Source of the DNA: Pseudotabrizicola sp.
GTDB taxonomy: Bacteria; Pseudomonadota; Alphaproteobacteria; Rhodobacterales; Rhodobacteraceae
Assembly: GCF_030656345.1 (NCBI RefSeq)
Contig: NZ_JAUSNR010000026.1
Location: 62,001-126,000 of the forward strand
Direction of reading: 5' to 3'
DNA length: 64,000 bases
This document shows positions 38,360 through 47,398 of this stretch, piece after piece. A program made the translations under genes and the position numbers. Numbering within the stretch: the first letter of the stretch is position 1; each line of letters opens with the position of its first letter. Below the pieces are notes generated by a model. That model ran no database searches. It worked only from the letters and a program-made list of their open reading frames with translations, and was not told where the DNA came from.

Positions 38360-41293
38360 TCAACTGTTTAAAATTTTACGCGTCAGACATGGGGCCGTCT
38401 GCAACGCCTCATAGATGGCGGATTGCGCCACAGCGTGGCAAAACCCCTCATAGCTCAGGTCAATCACTGCGCGGCGCTGCAACAGATACTGGTGGGCCGC
38501 CTCTACAAGACCGGGCGTGGCCAGCGCCCGGTCCGCCCCGGCTTCATCCGTCACATACAGCGGATAGTCGGCACCCAGATATTCCATCACCGCAGGCAGC
38601 GGGTTGATCAGGATGGGCGTTGCGCGGGCGATGCATTCGATCACCACATTGTTCGCCGCCGTGCCATACAGCAGACACAGCACCACCGAGGATGACAGCA
38701 GCGCGTCGTAGCGGGCGTTGGGGACGAACGCCACCATCTCGACCCCCGGGTCGCGCTGATCGCCGAAGACGGCGATGTCGCGCTGCAAAAACGCCGTCGT
38801 CCATTGTTTGAGCAGCATGATCCGCCTGTGCCCGGGCGCACGCAGCCGGTGGATCGCCTGCAGCCGCCGCAGCCAGTCGCCCACCTGCACCACCGCCGGC
38901 GCGGCGCGATAGGCGGAAGGGTCGAACAGTCTGGCGTCATATCTGGTCGGGTGTTTGACCGACAGGGTCGCCACGCCGGGCAAGAAACGGTTCAGATCCG
39001 CCTCCAGATCCTGCGCGAGCGTCAGGATGCCCCGGCAGGCGGGCAATGATTGCCGGAACAGCGCGGAGGTCAGAAAGGTCTCGGGCCGGGTTGCAGGTTC
39101 AAACCAGTCCGGCGTTTCAAACGGGACATGCAGAATGCCGATCCAGGGCCGCGTCAGGGCGCAGGGATTTGGGGATCTCGCCTCGCCCTCGGCATCGCCC
39201 CAGACGAACTGCCGTTCGAGAAAGGGGATGACCTGCACACCATCCTCCCCGTCGATTTCCAGCGGGGTCAGTGCGTTGACCAATGCGTTGAAATTGTTGC
39301 GGTGCTGGCCATAGTCGCGGGCCGTTCCCCCCAGACACAGCTTGCGCGGCAGACCGGCGGGCGGTCCATTCCGCTTTGGCTGCGCCCCGCTGCGCCGGGC
39401 CAGAAACAGCGGCAGAAACTCATCCTCCACCACCTTGTGCAGACGGTCCAGATCGGTACCGCGACGGTTGTGCGACGTGGGATTGACGAAGTAAAACCCC
39501 AACGGGGCCGGATCAAGCCAGCCCGATCCGCCACCCTGCAGCACCTTCAGCCAGAACGCCCAGTCGGCAAAGGTGCCATAGCGCCCTTCATCGAACCAGC
39601 CGAAGCGGGCATGCAGCGCGCGGCGCCAGACCGGCATGCAATGCGGCAAGTTGAACGGCTCCAGCCCCGGCGGGGACTGATCCGTCAGCGTAGCAAGATC
39701 GCAGAACCCGAAGGCACCGGGCCGGTCGGCATACCAGGCGTCGCGGTTGTCGGGCAGGGTTCCGTCATCGGGGAAGACATAGAACGGGTTCAGGGCGCTG
39801 GCCGCCACCAGCACCTCGGGCCGGCTGTCCAGCTGGGCAACCAGCGTGGCCACATGGGCAGGGTCGCGCAGATCATCGACATTGGCGTTGGAAACATAGG
39901 GCGTGCGCGCCACCCTGATGCCGATGTTCCAGCAGGCATAAAGCCCCGGGTCCTTGCGGAACCACAGCACTGTCGCGGTGGGATAGCGCGACAGATGGGC
40001 ATCCAGCAGACCGGCCTCATGGGCCGTCAGGGTCGAGACAAGGAACACATGTTCGATCTGGCTGCCATAGCCGTCAAGCCGGGTGCAATTGGTCAGAAAC
40101 CCGTTCATGAATGCATCGGCCCGGAACACCGAGGTCATCAGCGTGCAGCCAAGCGCCACGGGCGCAGGCAAAGTGTTTGCGGTCAGGGTCAGGAAAACCC
40201 CTTCAACCTCGGCCAGCAGCGCCGCATCGATCCGGTCGATATCGGCAACGAAGGCCAGAGATTGCAGGGTCCCGTGATCGCCGTTCAGCAGTGCGCAACG
40301 CAGCGCAGCGACGCCGTCGCAGGGCCTCAGGACCGACGCTGCCGGATATTCGGCCAGCACGGCAAGATTTTCAGCGATGATCCGGTCCGGGTCGGCATCG
40401 CACAGGATCATGACTTCGCAGGCGTGCCGGTCAGCCAGAGCGCAGAGGGGCGCAAGATGCGCGGCCAGAGCGTGTTCCAGCCCTGCCGGCACCGCCATAT
40501 ATATTCTGGGCCGGTTGGTGCTGGCCGGTGCCGGTCGGTAACCGGCGCGAAGCCAGCGGGTCGACACCCAAGGGTTGCCAAAGTAGTTCCACGGGTAGAC
40601 CGCATTCTGTTTGGTGTGCCGCCAGAGAATTTCCTGCGACGTCTCGTCCGCATTGACCTCGCGATAATACGCATCGTCCTTGGGCTGCTCATGGTGCTGC
40701 AGCACGATATCAAGGCATGGGTTGAACACCTCGCAGCCCGACCCGAGCAGATCATGGGTCAGCAGCATGTCGCAGTTCATCTGGCCGGGGCAATAGAACA
40801 GATCACGCGTCAGATGCAGCGGCTGGCAGAACGCCCAGGCATCGGCCGAGAGGGTGTTGGGCAGACCGTTGCCGTCATACAGCGTCAGGGCAAGTTCGCC
40901 ATCCTGCGGATCATGCCGGGTCAGTGCAAACACCACCGGCGCGCCCTCGCCTGCCATCGCCGCCAGCGTTTCAGTCAACCGCGCGGCCGAGCCATCGTCG
41001 GCCAGGCTGATATCGGCGTTCAACATTGCCACCGCCTGCGCGCCATGGGTCAGGCAATGGTTGGCGCAGGTGAACAGATCGGCAAAGGTGGGCCGCTGAC
41101 CGGTGTGTTCGATCCGGACGCGCCCTGACGCGCCAGCGGAGGCGGCGGCCGCGATGTACCAGTCCGGCCTGCCCTCGGTCAGCACCACAATTTCTGACAC
41201 AGCCGCAAGCGCCAGATTGGCCCGCAGGGCCGCCAGAACCGGATCGCGGCGGTCGGCGGGCAGATTGCCGATTGTGGTAACAAGGGTGATCAA
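38360..41293 (-). CDS. Multidomain glycosyltransferase (two GT-A-like modules plus C-terminal GT-B-like module)
   Basis: EHVFLVSTLTAHEAGLLDAHLSRYPTATVLWFRKDPGLYACWNIGIRVARTPYVSNANVDD (GT2); C-terminal YDALLSSSVVLCLLYGTAANNVVIECIARATPILINPLPAVMEYLG (GT-B donor-site pattern). TTG start inferred. Confidence 0.8.
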   Translation of the reverse strand: MITLVTTIGNLPADRRDPVLAALRANLALAAVSEIVVLTEGRPDWYIAAAASAGASGRVRIEHTGQRPTFADLFTCANHCLTHGAQAVAMLNADISLADDGSAARLTETLAAMAGEGAPVVFALTRHDPQDGELALTLYDGNGLPNTLSADAWAFCQPLHLTRDLFYCPGQMNCDMLLTHDLLGSGCEVFNPCLDIVLQHHEQPKDDAYYREVNADETSQEILWRHTKQNAVYPWNYFGNPWVSTRWLRAGYRPAPASTNRPRIYMAVPAGLEHALAAHLAPLCALADRHACEVMILCDADPDRIIAENLAVLAEYPAASVLRPCDGVAALRCALLNGDHGTLQSLAFVADIDRIDAALLAEVEGVFLTLTANTLPAPVALGCTLMTSVFRADAFMNGFLTNCTRLDGYGSQIEHVFLVSTLTAHEAGLLDAHLSRYPTATVLWFRKDPGLYACWNIGIRVARTPYVSNANVDDLRDPAHVATLVAQLDSRPEVLVAASALNPFYVFPDDGTLPDNRDAWYADRPGAFGFCDLATLTDQSPPGLEPFNLPHCMPVWRRALHARFGWFDEGRYGTFADWAFWLKVLQGGGSGWLDPAPLGFYFVNPTSHNRRGTDLDRLHKVVEDEFLPLFLARRSGAQPKRNGPPAGLPRKLCLGGTARDYGQHRNNFNALVNALTPLEIDGEDGVQVIPFLERQFVWGDAEGEARSPNPCALTRPWIGILHVPFETPDWFEPATRPETFLTSALFRQSLPACRGILTLAQDLEADLNRFLPGVATLSVKHPTRYDARLFDPSAYRAAPAVVQVGDWLRRLQAIHRLRAPGHRRIMLLKQWTTAFLQRDIAVFGDQRDPGVEMVAFVPNARYDALLSSSVVLCLLYGTAANNVVIECIARATPILINPLPAVMEYLGADYPLYVTDEAGADRALATPGLVEAAHQYLLQRRAVIDLSYEGFCHAVAQSAIYEALQTAPCLTRKILNS

Positions 41294-41346
41294 GCGGCAC
41301 TCTTCTCTTGGGTCTGCACCTTGGCGCGTAGCGGTTGAACGGCGGA

Positions 41347-41811
41347 TCAGGCGGCGCGCCGGTAGGCAAGAGCAACGCTGCGGGCAAGGATTGCCTGCGC
41401 CTGTGCCCGTTCGGGGTATCCGGATGCGGCCAGCCGCCGCAGCAACTGATGCGCGCGCGCCGGATCGCCACCGCGAAGATGCCCCGCCGCCACCGCAAGC
41501 CACAGATCGGGGCGGCAGGGATCTTTGGCCAGATCCGCCTCTGCCTCTGCCACCGCCTGACTGTCCGGAACGGGCAAGTCCGCCAGACCGTCCAGCGGAT
41601 CATCGCTCTGCTCGGGCAGGCGCAGCAGCCCTTCCGGCAGCGGCAGGCGCAGGTTGATCAGGCGGGCGAAAATCACATACTGACCGCGCAGATGGCTGTT
41701 CCGCGCCACAACCGGGCTGCTTTGCAACGCCGCCAGTTCGCCGATGATCCTGTCATGCAGGCTGCCATCCTGGCGCAAAGACTCGAGGTAAAGTTCGTAC
41801 ATCTGCTGCAA
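41347..41811 (-). CDS. Small TPR-like helical protein
   Basis: CRPDLWLAVAAGHLRGGDPARAHQLLRRLAASGYPERAQAQAILARSVALAYRR: TPR-like hairpins. Confidence 0.55.
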   Translation of the reverse strand: MQQMYELYLESLRQDGSLHDRIIGELAALQSSPVVARNSHLRGQYVIFARLINLRLPLPEGLLRLPEQSDDPLDGLADLPVPDSQAVAEAEADLAKDPCRPDLWLAVAAGHLRGGDPARAHQLLRRLAASGYPERAQAQAILARSVALAYRRAA

Positions 41812-41871
41812 AGGGGGGCTGCCCGTTTTGAGGTGATCTGCGCTATGCCCTTCTGCGATATCGCCAGTTTA

Positions 41872-41887
41872 TTAACGGACTGTTAAC
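41872..41887 (+). promoter_or_regulatory. CtrA-type binding motif TTAA-N7-TTAAC
   Basis: TTAAcggactgTTAAC, plus an extra TTAA half site at 41893, between the glycan operon (-) and fcl (+). Confidence 0.6.
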
Positions 41888-42055
41888 GACGATTAAGATG
41901 CAGTGCCTGCAAACGGGTTTGGTCCGGGGTTGCACGGCCTGCGACTGGTGCGTGTTGCCTGCTGCAGGGCCCGCTCCCGCCGGGCGCAGATCGTCTTGCC
42001 ACAGGACTGTGCAGTCAGTATCGTTCTGGTTGAATTATTCTGGAACGCCTGACCA

Positions 42056-43030
42056 ATGAAAATCTACATCGCCGGACACCGGGGCATGGTCGGGTCTGCC
42101 ATCCTGCGCCTGTTGCAGGCGCGTGTTGCAGCGGGCGAAGCGCTGACCCTGCTGACCCGCAGCCATGCCGAGCTTGACCTGACCAGCCAGACGCAGGTTC
42201 AGGCCTTCATGCAGAAGGAACGGCCCGATGTGGTGATTCTGGCCGCCGCAAAGGTTGGCGGTATCCATGCCAACAACAGCTATCCGGCGGATTTCATTTA
42301 TCAAAACCTGATGATCGAATGCAATGTGATCCATCAGGCCCATGCCGCCGGGGTCAGACGGCTGTTGCAGTTGGGGTCGTCCTGCATCTACCCCCGCGCG
42401 GTCGCACAGCCGATGGCGGAAGGTGCCCTGCTGACCGGCGTGTTGGAGCCGACGAATGAACCCTATGCCATCGCCAAGATCGCCGGGATCAAGCTGTGCG
42501 AAAGCTACAACCGGCAGCACGGCACCGATTTCCGGTCGGTGATGCCAACCAACCTTTACGGCCCCGGCGACAATTTCCATCCGCAGAACAGCCATGTGCT
42601 GCCCGCCCTGATCCGCCGGTTTCACACCGCCGCCCGCGCCGGTGAAAAGCGGGTGACGATCTGGGGTTCTGGCCAGCCCCGACGCGAATTCCTGCACGTT
42701 AATGATATGGCCGAGGCCAGCCTGTTCGTGCTGGATCTGCCAAAAGACGTGTATGACGCAAACACGCAACCGATGCTCAGCCACATCAATGTGGGGACCG
42801 GGCGGGATATCACGATCCTTGATCTGGCCCGCACCGTCGCCGAAGTGACCGGCTTTGGCGGGCAGATAGAGACGGACCCGACAAAGCCCGACGGCACGAT
42901 GCAAAAGCTGATGGATGTGTCGCGGCTGGCCGGCATGGGCTGGCGGGCCCGGATCGAGTTGCGTGACGGACTCGCGCAGACCTATGACTGGTTCCTGTCG
43001 ACTGACCCCGATGCGCTGCGCGCCTCCTGA
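42056..43030 (+). CDS. fcl: GDP-L-fucose synthase
   Basis: [76 protein letters not shown]. Confidence 0.97.
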   Translation: MKIYIAGHRGMVGSAILRLLQARVAAGEALTLLTRSHAELDLTSQTQVQAFMQKERPDVVILAAAKVGGIHANNSYPADFIYQNLMIECNVIHQAHAAGVRRLLQLGSSCIYPRAVAQPMAEGALLTGVLEPTNEPYAIAKIAGIKLCESYNRQHGTDFRSVMPTNLYGPGDNFHPQNSHVLPALIRRFHTAARAGEKRVTIWGSGQPRREFLHVNDMAEASLFVLDLPKDVYDANTQPMLSHINVGTGRDITILDLARTVAEVTGFGGQIETDPTKPDGTMQKLMDVSRLAGMGWRARIELRDGLAQTYDWFLSTDPDALRAS

Positions 43031-43060
43031 CCAGCGCGCGCGGGTCCGGGGGCACGGCTG

Positions 43061-43921
43061 ATGCCCGCTGCCCGCGCGCACCTGTTCATCGACACCCAGC
43101 ACGGGCTATGCAACCGGCTGCGGGCCATGGCGTCGGCTGCGGTGATCGCAAGGGGGACGGGGCGGCAACTGGTTGTGGTCTGGCGGCCCGACCACCATTG
43201 TCAGGCGCGATTGGCCGATCTGCTGGATTACCCCGGCCCGGTGATCGAGGATGACAGCGCCGACAGTTTCCGCGCGCGGGCCACAAAGGTCTATAATTAC
43301 ATGGAGATCGAGCCGGGATCGGCGCATGGCGCAGCGGTGCTGGAGGGCAAGGACACCGGGGGTGATGTCTATATCCGGTCGGCCTATTCCCTGACCACCC
43401 GCCTGACCAGCATGGCGCAAGAGCAGGTCTTTCTGCGCCGGTTGGTGCCGTCACAGCCGGTCTGGGATCTGGTGCAAACAGTGCGCCACCCGTCGGACGT
43501 GGCGGCGCATATCCGCATGGCCACCGGCCCGGCCTTCGACCATCTGTCGCATGAATCCCCTGAAAACTGGCCCGCAGAGCGGCACCGCGAGCTGATCGAA
43601 TGGCGCATGAAAAGTGATGTGTCCCGCTTTGTCGACCGCCTGACGCGGGCGTTTGATCAGGGGGCCAGACACGCCTTTGTCGCCGCCGATCTGGCTGCAA
43701 CCTATGCCGCGCTGTCCGAAAGGTTTGGCCACAAACTGCGCTTTCTGCCGCGCGAATCGTACGACCGCTCGCCCCGGCAGTTGCAATATGCGATGGCCGA
43801 CCTGATGCTGCTGACCTCGGCACCGCTGCTGCTGGCCAGCCATTGGAGCTCTTTTTCCGATGTTGCGCAGCGATTGTCGCGGCCCTTTCACCGGGTGGAA
43901 CGCAGCGGCATCGATTTCTGA
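43061..43921 (+). CDS. NodZ-like (GT23/GT68-type) putative fucosyltransferase
   Basis: HGLCNRLRAMASAAVIARGTGRQLVVVW and DVAAHIRMATGP resemble nucleotide-binding motifs of NodZ/O-FucT enzymes; directly after fcl. Confidence 0.65.
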   Translation: MPAARAHLFIDTQHGLCNRLRAMASAAVIARGTGRQLVVVWRPDHHCQARLADLLDYPGPVIEDDSADSFRARATKVYNYMEIEPGSAHGAAVLEGKDTGGDVYIRSAYSLTTRLTSMAQEQVFLRRLVPSQPVWDLVQTVRHPSDVAAHIRMATGPAFDHLSHESPENWPAERHRELIEWRMKSDVSRFVDRLTRAFDQGARHAFVAADLAATYAALSERFGHKLRFLPRESYDRSPRQLQYAMADLMLLTSAPLLLASHWSSFSDVAQRLSRPFHRVERSGIDF

Positions 43922-43925
43922 CCCG

Positions 43926-44546
43926 TCAGACGGCGACCGCTGTCAGGGTTCTTTGCCCCGCCATCGCGGCCTCACCCGAGCCAAGATGCAGCAGCCGCAA
44001 ATCGCGCAGGTCAAGGCGGAAATTCTGTTTGGGCAACGGCAGGATCAGCGTGTGGAACTGCCCGGCCCAGACCAGCGGATCGCTGGCCGCGATGCAGTGC
44101 AGCATAACCGATGCGCCGCCAGCGGGTGTCAGCCTGATCTCTTCCGCAAGGATGGTATCTAGGGTCTCGTCTTCCTTGCTGGAGCGGACAAACGGCTGGC
44201 AATCGAACGGCACAGTGCTGCTGGCGTCGATCACCAGACCAAAACTGTCCCCAGCAGCAAAAGCGCCCGCGCCAAGACCGATGTTCAGCGCAAACCAGCG
44301 CGGGGACCCTTGCAGCGTGACCTCTGCCGTCAGAAGCTGGCCGGGAGCCGATTGCACCGCGATTGCCACCTCGGCCTGCGCGCTGTCCCATGAAAAATAG
44401 ACATTGGGGCTGATGTGCCCCCCCTCTTCGGCGGGGGCCATGATGGTGGCCTGCCGCAGGCGGTGCAGCGTGATGGCAGAGTCTTCGACACAAGGATGGG
44501 GCACTGGGAACACTCCTGAACAGCAACAAGGAACCGAGACGACCAA
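43926..44546 (-). CDS. Hypothetical protein
   Basis: ORF with codon-like composition, start uncertain; no family recognised. Confidence 0.5.
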   Translation of the reverse strand: MVVSVPCCCSGVFPVPHPCVEDSAITLHRLRQATIMAPAEEGGHISPNVYFSWDSAQAEVAIAVQSAPGQLLTAEVTLQGSPRWFALNIGLGAGAFAAGDSFGLVIDASSTVPFDCQPFVRSSKEDETLDTILAEEIRLTPAGGASVMLHCIAASDPLVWAGQFHTLILPLPKQNFRLDLRDLRLLHLGSGEAAMAGQRTLTAVAV

Positions 44547-44807
44547 AGCAGAATGCCAGTTTCATCCGCCCGGCACCAGCCGGTCCGTCGCGCCGCCGCA
44601 AATGTGCCGCCCCTTGGCCGTGTCGTGGCCATTCACCCGTGCTTTCATTGACATGCACACAGGATCGGGCAAAAAACACATGCAGAAACGGCTGGACAGG
44701 ATGGGTCACACGGGTCAGGTGTTTATGGCGGGCGGCATCACAGGGACCCTTATCGTGTTTTCTGCCAGCGTTTCAGGTTGTGTGAGTAAGAGTAAGCAGG
44801 TCAGACC

Positions 44808-46253
44808 ATGACACCCAGTATTTACCCTGTCCTTTTGTGCGGCGGTTCGGGCACGCGGCTGTGGCCGTTGTCGCGGCAGTCCTTTCCCAAGCAGTTTTCG
44901 CGTCTGACCGGAAATGAGAGCCTGTTTCAGGCTGCTGCCCGGCGTCTGAAAGGCGATGGGTTTTCTGCCCCCGTCATCATCACCAGCAATGATTTCCGCT
45001 TCATCGTGGTCGAACAGCTGGCCGGGATCGAAGCCGCCCCGCAGGCGATCCTGATCGAGCCTGAGGGGCGCAACACCGCCCCCGCCGTTCTGGCCGCCGC
45101 CCTGCATCTGCAGCAGCTTGATGCGGATGCCCTGCTGCTGGTGGCCCCGTCTGACCATGTGGTGCCCGATGATGCGGCCTTCCGCGCGGCGGTTCATGCC
45201 GCCTCCGCGCGCGCGATGGCGGGCGATATCATCACCTTCGGCATCACGCCCACCCGGGCCGAAACCGGCTATGGCTATCTGGAACTGGCAGCGGGGGCAG
45301 ACCCGATGGCCGATACCCCGCAATCGCTGGCCCGCTTTGTCGAAAAGCCTGACGCGGCAACGGCCACGACGATGCTGAATGCTGGCAATTTCCTGTGGAA
45401 CGCGGGGATTTTCCTGTTCACCGCCGCCACGCTGGTCAAGGCGTTTCAGGATCACGCCCCGCAGGTGCTTGGCCCGGTGCAGGCGGCTGTGGCCAAAGCC
45501 CAGCCCGACCTGTCCTTCACCCGGCTGGACCCGGCGGCCTGGGCCGATGTGCCCGATATCTCGATCGACTACGCGATCATGGAAAAGGCCGCCAATCTTG
45601 CGGTGATGCCATTTTCCGCCGGCTGGTCCGATCTGGGCGGCTGGGATGCGGTCTGGCAAGAGGCCGGGCCCGATGCATCGGGCAATGTCGCCTCGGCCAA
45701 CGCCACCGCGATTGATTGCGAAGACACGCTGCTGCGGTCGGAAACCCCGCGGATTGAACTGGTCGGGATCGGCCTAACCGACATCATCGCCATCGCCACC
45801 ACCGATGCGGTTCTGGTCGCGCATAAATCGCAAAGCCAGCGGGTGAAAGAGGCGGTCGCCATCCTCAAGGCGCGCGGTGCCGCGCAGGCCACCACCTTCC
45901 CGACCGACCACCGCCCCTGGGGCATGTTCGAAAGCCTAGTGATCGGATCACGGTTTCAGGTCAAGCGGATTGTGGTGAACCCCGGTGCAGCGCTGAGCCT
46001 GCAATCACACCACCACCGGTCTGAACACTGGATCGTGGTGCAGGGCACAGCAAGGGTGACCGTCGACAACGACGTCCGGCTGCTGACCGAAAACCAGTCG
46101 GTCTACATTCCGCTGGGGGCCGTGCACCGCATGGAAAACCCCGGCAAGCTGCCGATGGTGCTGATCGAAGTGCAGACCGGCAGCTATCTGGGCGAAGACG
46201 ACATCATCCGGTACGAGGATGTCTATTCACGGGGTCAGGGCGCGAAGGGCTGA
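44808..46253 (+). CDS. manC: Mannose-1-phosphate guanylyltransferase / mannose-6-phosphate isomerase
   Basis: PVLLCGGSGTRLWPLSRQSFPKQF; FVEKPD; C-terminal cupin QSHHHRSEHWIVVQGTARVT. Confidence 0.97.
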   Translation: MTPSIYPVLLCGGSGTRLWPLSRQSFPKQFSRLTGNESLFQAAARRLKGDGFSAPVIITSNDFRFIVVEQLAGIEAAPQAILIEPEGRNTAPAVLAAALHLQQLDADALLLVAPSDHVVPDDAAFRAAVHAASARAMAGDIITFGITPTRAETGYGYLELAAGADPMADTPQSLARFVEKPDAATATTMLNAGNFLWNAGIFLFTAATLVKAFQDHAPQVLGPVQAAVAKAQPDLSFTRLDPAAWADVPDISIDYAIMEKAANLAVMPFSAGWSDLGGWDAVWQEAGPDASGNVASANATAIDCEDTLLRSETPRIELVGIGLTDIIAIATTDAVLVAHKSQSQRVKEAVAILKARGAAQATTFPTDHRPWGMFESLVIGSRFQVKRIVVNPGAALSLQSHHHRSEHWIVVQGTARVTVDNDVRLLTENQSVYIPLGAVHRMENPGKLPMVLIEVQTGSYLGEDDIIRYEDVYSRGQGAKG

Positions 46254-46293
46254 GCGCGACAGATAGCTGACTGGCAAGCCTCGGGTCAGGCCG

Positions 46294-47307
46294 TCAGCCT
46301 GTGGCGCGCAGCGCCCGGAAAGGGCCAGTGACGCGCCAGGATCTTGACGCGTAAACGCTGTGCAGCTCCCGCTCCAGCTGATCAGCGCGCGCTTTGCTCT
46401 CGGTTCCAGCCAGAATCACCTGCTGATCCTTCAGCAAAATCGCGGCCAGTGTGGCCTCTCGCCCGGCAGCCTGTTCTGTGGCTGTGTCCAGCTGGTGCTG
46501 CAATGCCTGCACCTTGGCCGTCTGCAGTTTCAGATCGGCAAGGGTATCGTGCAACGACCGCAACCCGGCGGGCAAGGCCGCCAGCCGCTTTTGGCCAGCG
46601 TCATCGCCTGCAATCCTGTCGGTGCCAAGCCGCAGTGCCAGACTTTCGCGCAGCAGGCTGACTTCGGCATCCAGCAGATTTGCCTTTTCCTCCAGGGCGG
46701 CCACCGCTTCCTGCAGCCGGTCCGCTTCGACTTTCGCCTGCCGATGGACCTGCAACGCAGCCTGACATCCCACAACAGACAAACCGCCACCGTCGCCCCC
46801 ACGACGAAGGGCCGCGATTTCGTCGGCAAGGCGCGATGCCTCGGGATCGCGCAGCAAGGCCGCTTCGGCGATGACCAGCAAGACCGGATCCAGGGGCGGC
46901 GGAAGGTCTTTGACGATGGCCGGTTCGCCTGCCTCCGCCAGTTGGGCAAGCACCTGCGCCTCGGCGCTGGCAAGGCCACGCGCATCCACCAGACGCAGCC
47001 GGCGACGCACCCGACGCGCGGCCCGCAGCAGCGGCTCTGCCGCTGACTTCCAGTCGGTCAGGGCGCCTTCAACACTGCCACGCGCGGAAAGATGCCGGGC
47101 AATCGCCTCGACGGGATGTGTGACAGGGACGATGATCTCGCTGTCCCCCCCGACACTGACCGCCGCTTCAAGATCAGGAAAGCGGGTCAATTCCCGGCCC
47201 GGAAACAGGGCCGCAAGCTGCGCGGCGATCGGTGGTGCCAAGGGGTCGTCACCTGCCACCACCAACAGGGGGGACAGATCCGTATCAGTGGGGCTTGGCA
47301 TCGGCAT
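46294..47307 (-). CDS. Coiled-coil protein with C-terminal SWRxTxPxR tail
   Basis: Long heptad-like helix (EADRLQEAVAALEEKANLLDAEVSLLRESL...) ending LHSVYASRSWRVTGPFRALRATG. Confidence 0.7.
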   Translation of the reverse strand: MPMPSPTDTDLSPLLVVAGDDPLAPPIAAQLAALFPGRELTRFPDLEAAVSVGGDSEIIVPVTHPVEAIARHLSARGSVEGALTDWKSAAEPLLRAARRVRRRLRLVDARGLASAEAQVLAQLAEAGEPAIVKDLPPPLDPVLLVIAEAALLRDPEASRLADEIAALRRGGDGGGLSVVGCQAALQVHRQAKVEADRLQEAVAALEEKANLLDAEVSLLRESLALRLGTDRIAGDDAGQKRLAALPAGLRSLHDTLADLKLQTAKVQALQHQLDTATEQAAGREATLAAILLKDQQVILAGTESKARADQLERELHSVYASRSWRVTGPFRALRATG

Positions 47308-47398
47308 TCTTTCACTCGCATTGGCACAATTCTGCGACTGTGCCGGGGCCAGGGGGAAAAATCAACCTTGCCCCTTTCACCCCGGCACAGCATCCCCC

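Noticed and set aside
39050-41128. 692-aa plus-strand ORF
   Set aside because: Antisense to the multidomain glycosyltransferase; no motifs.
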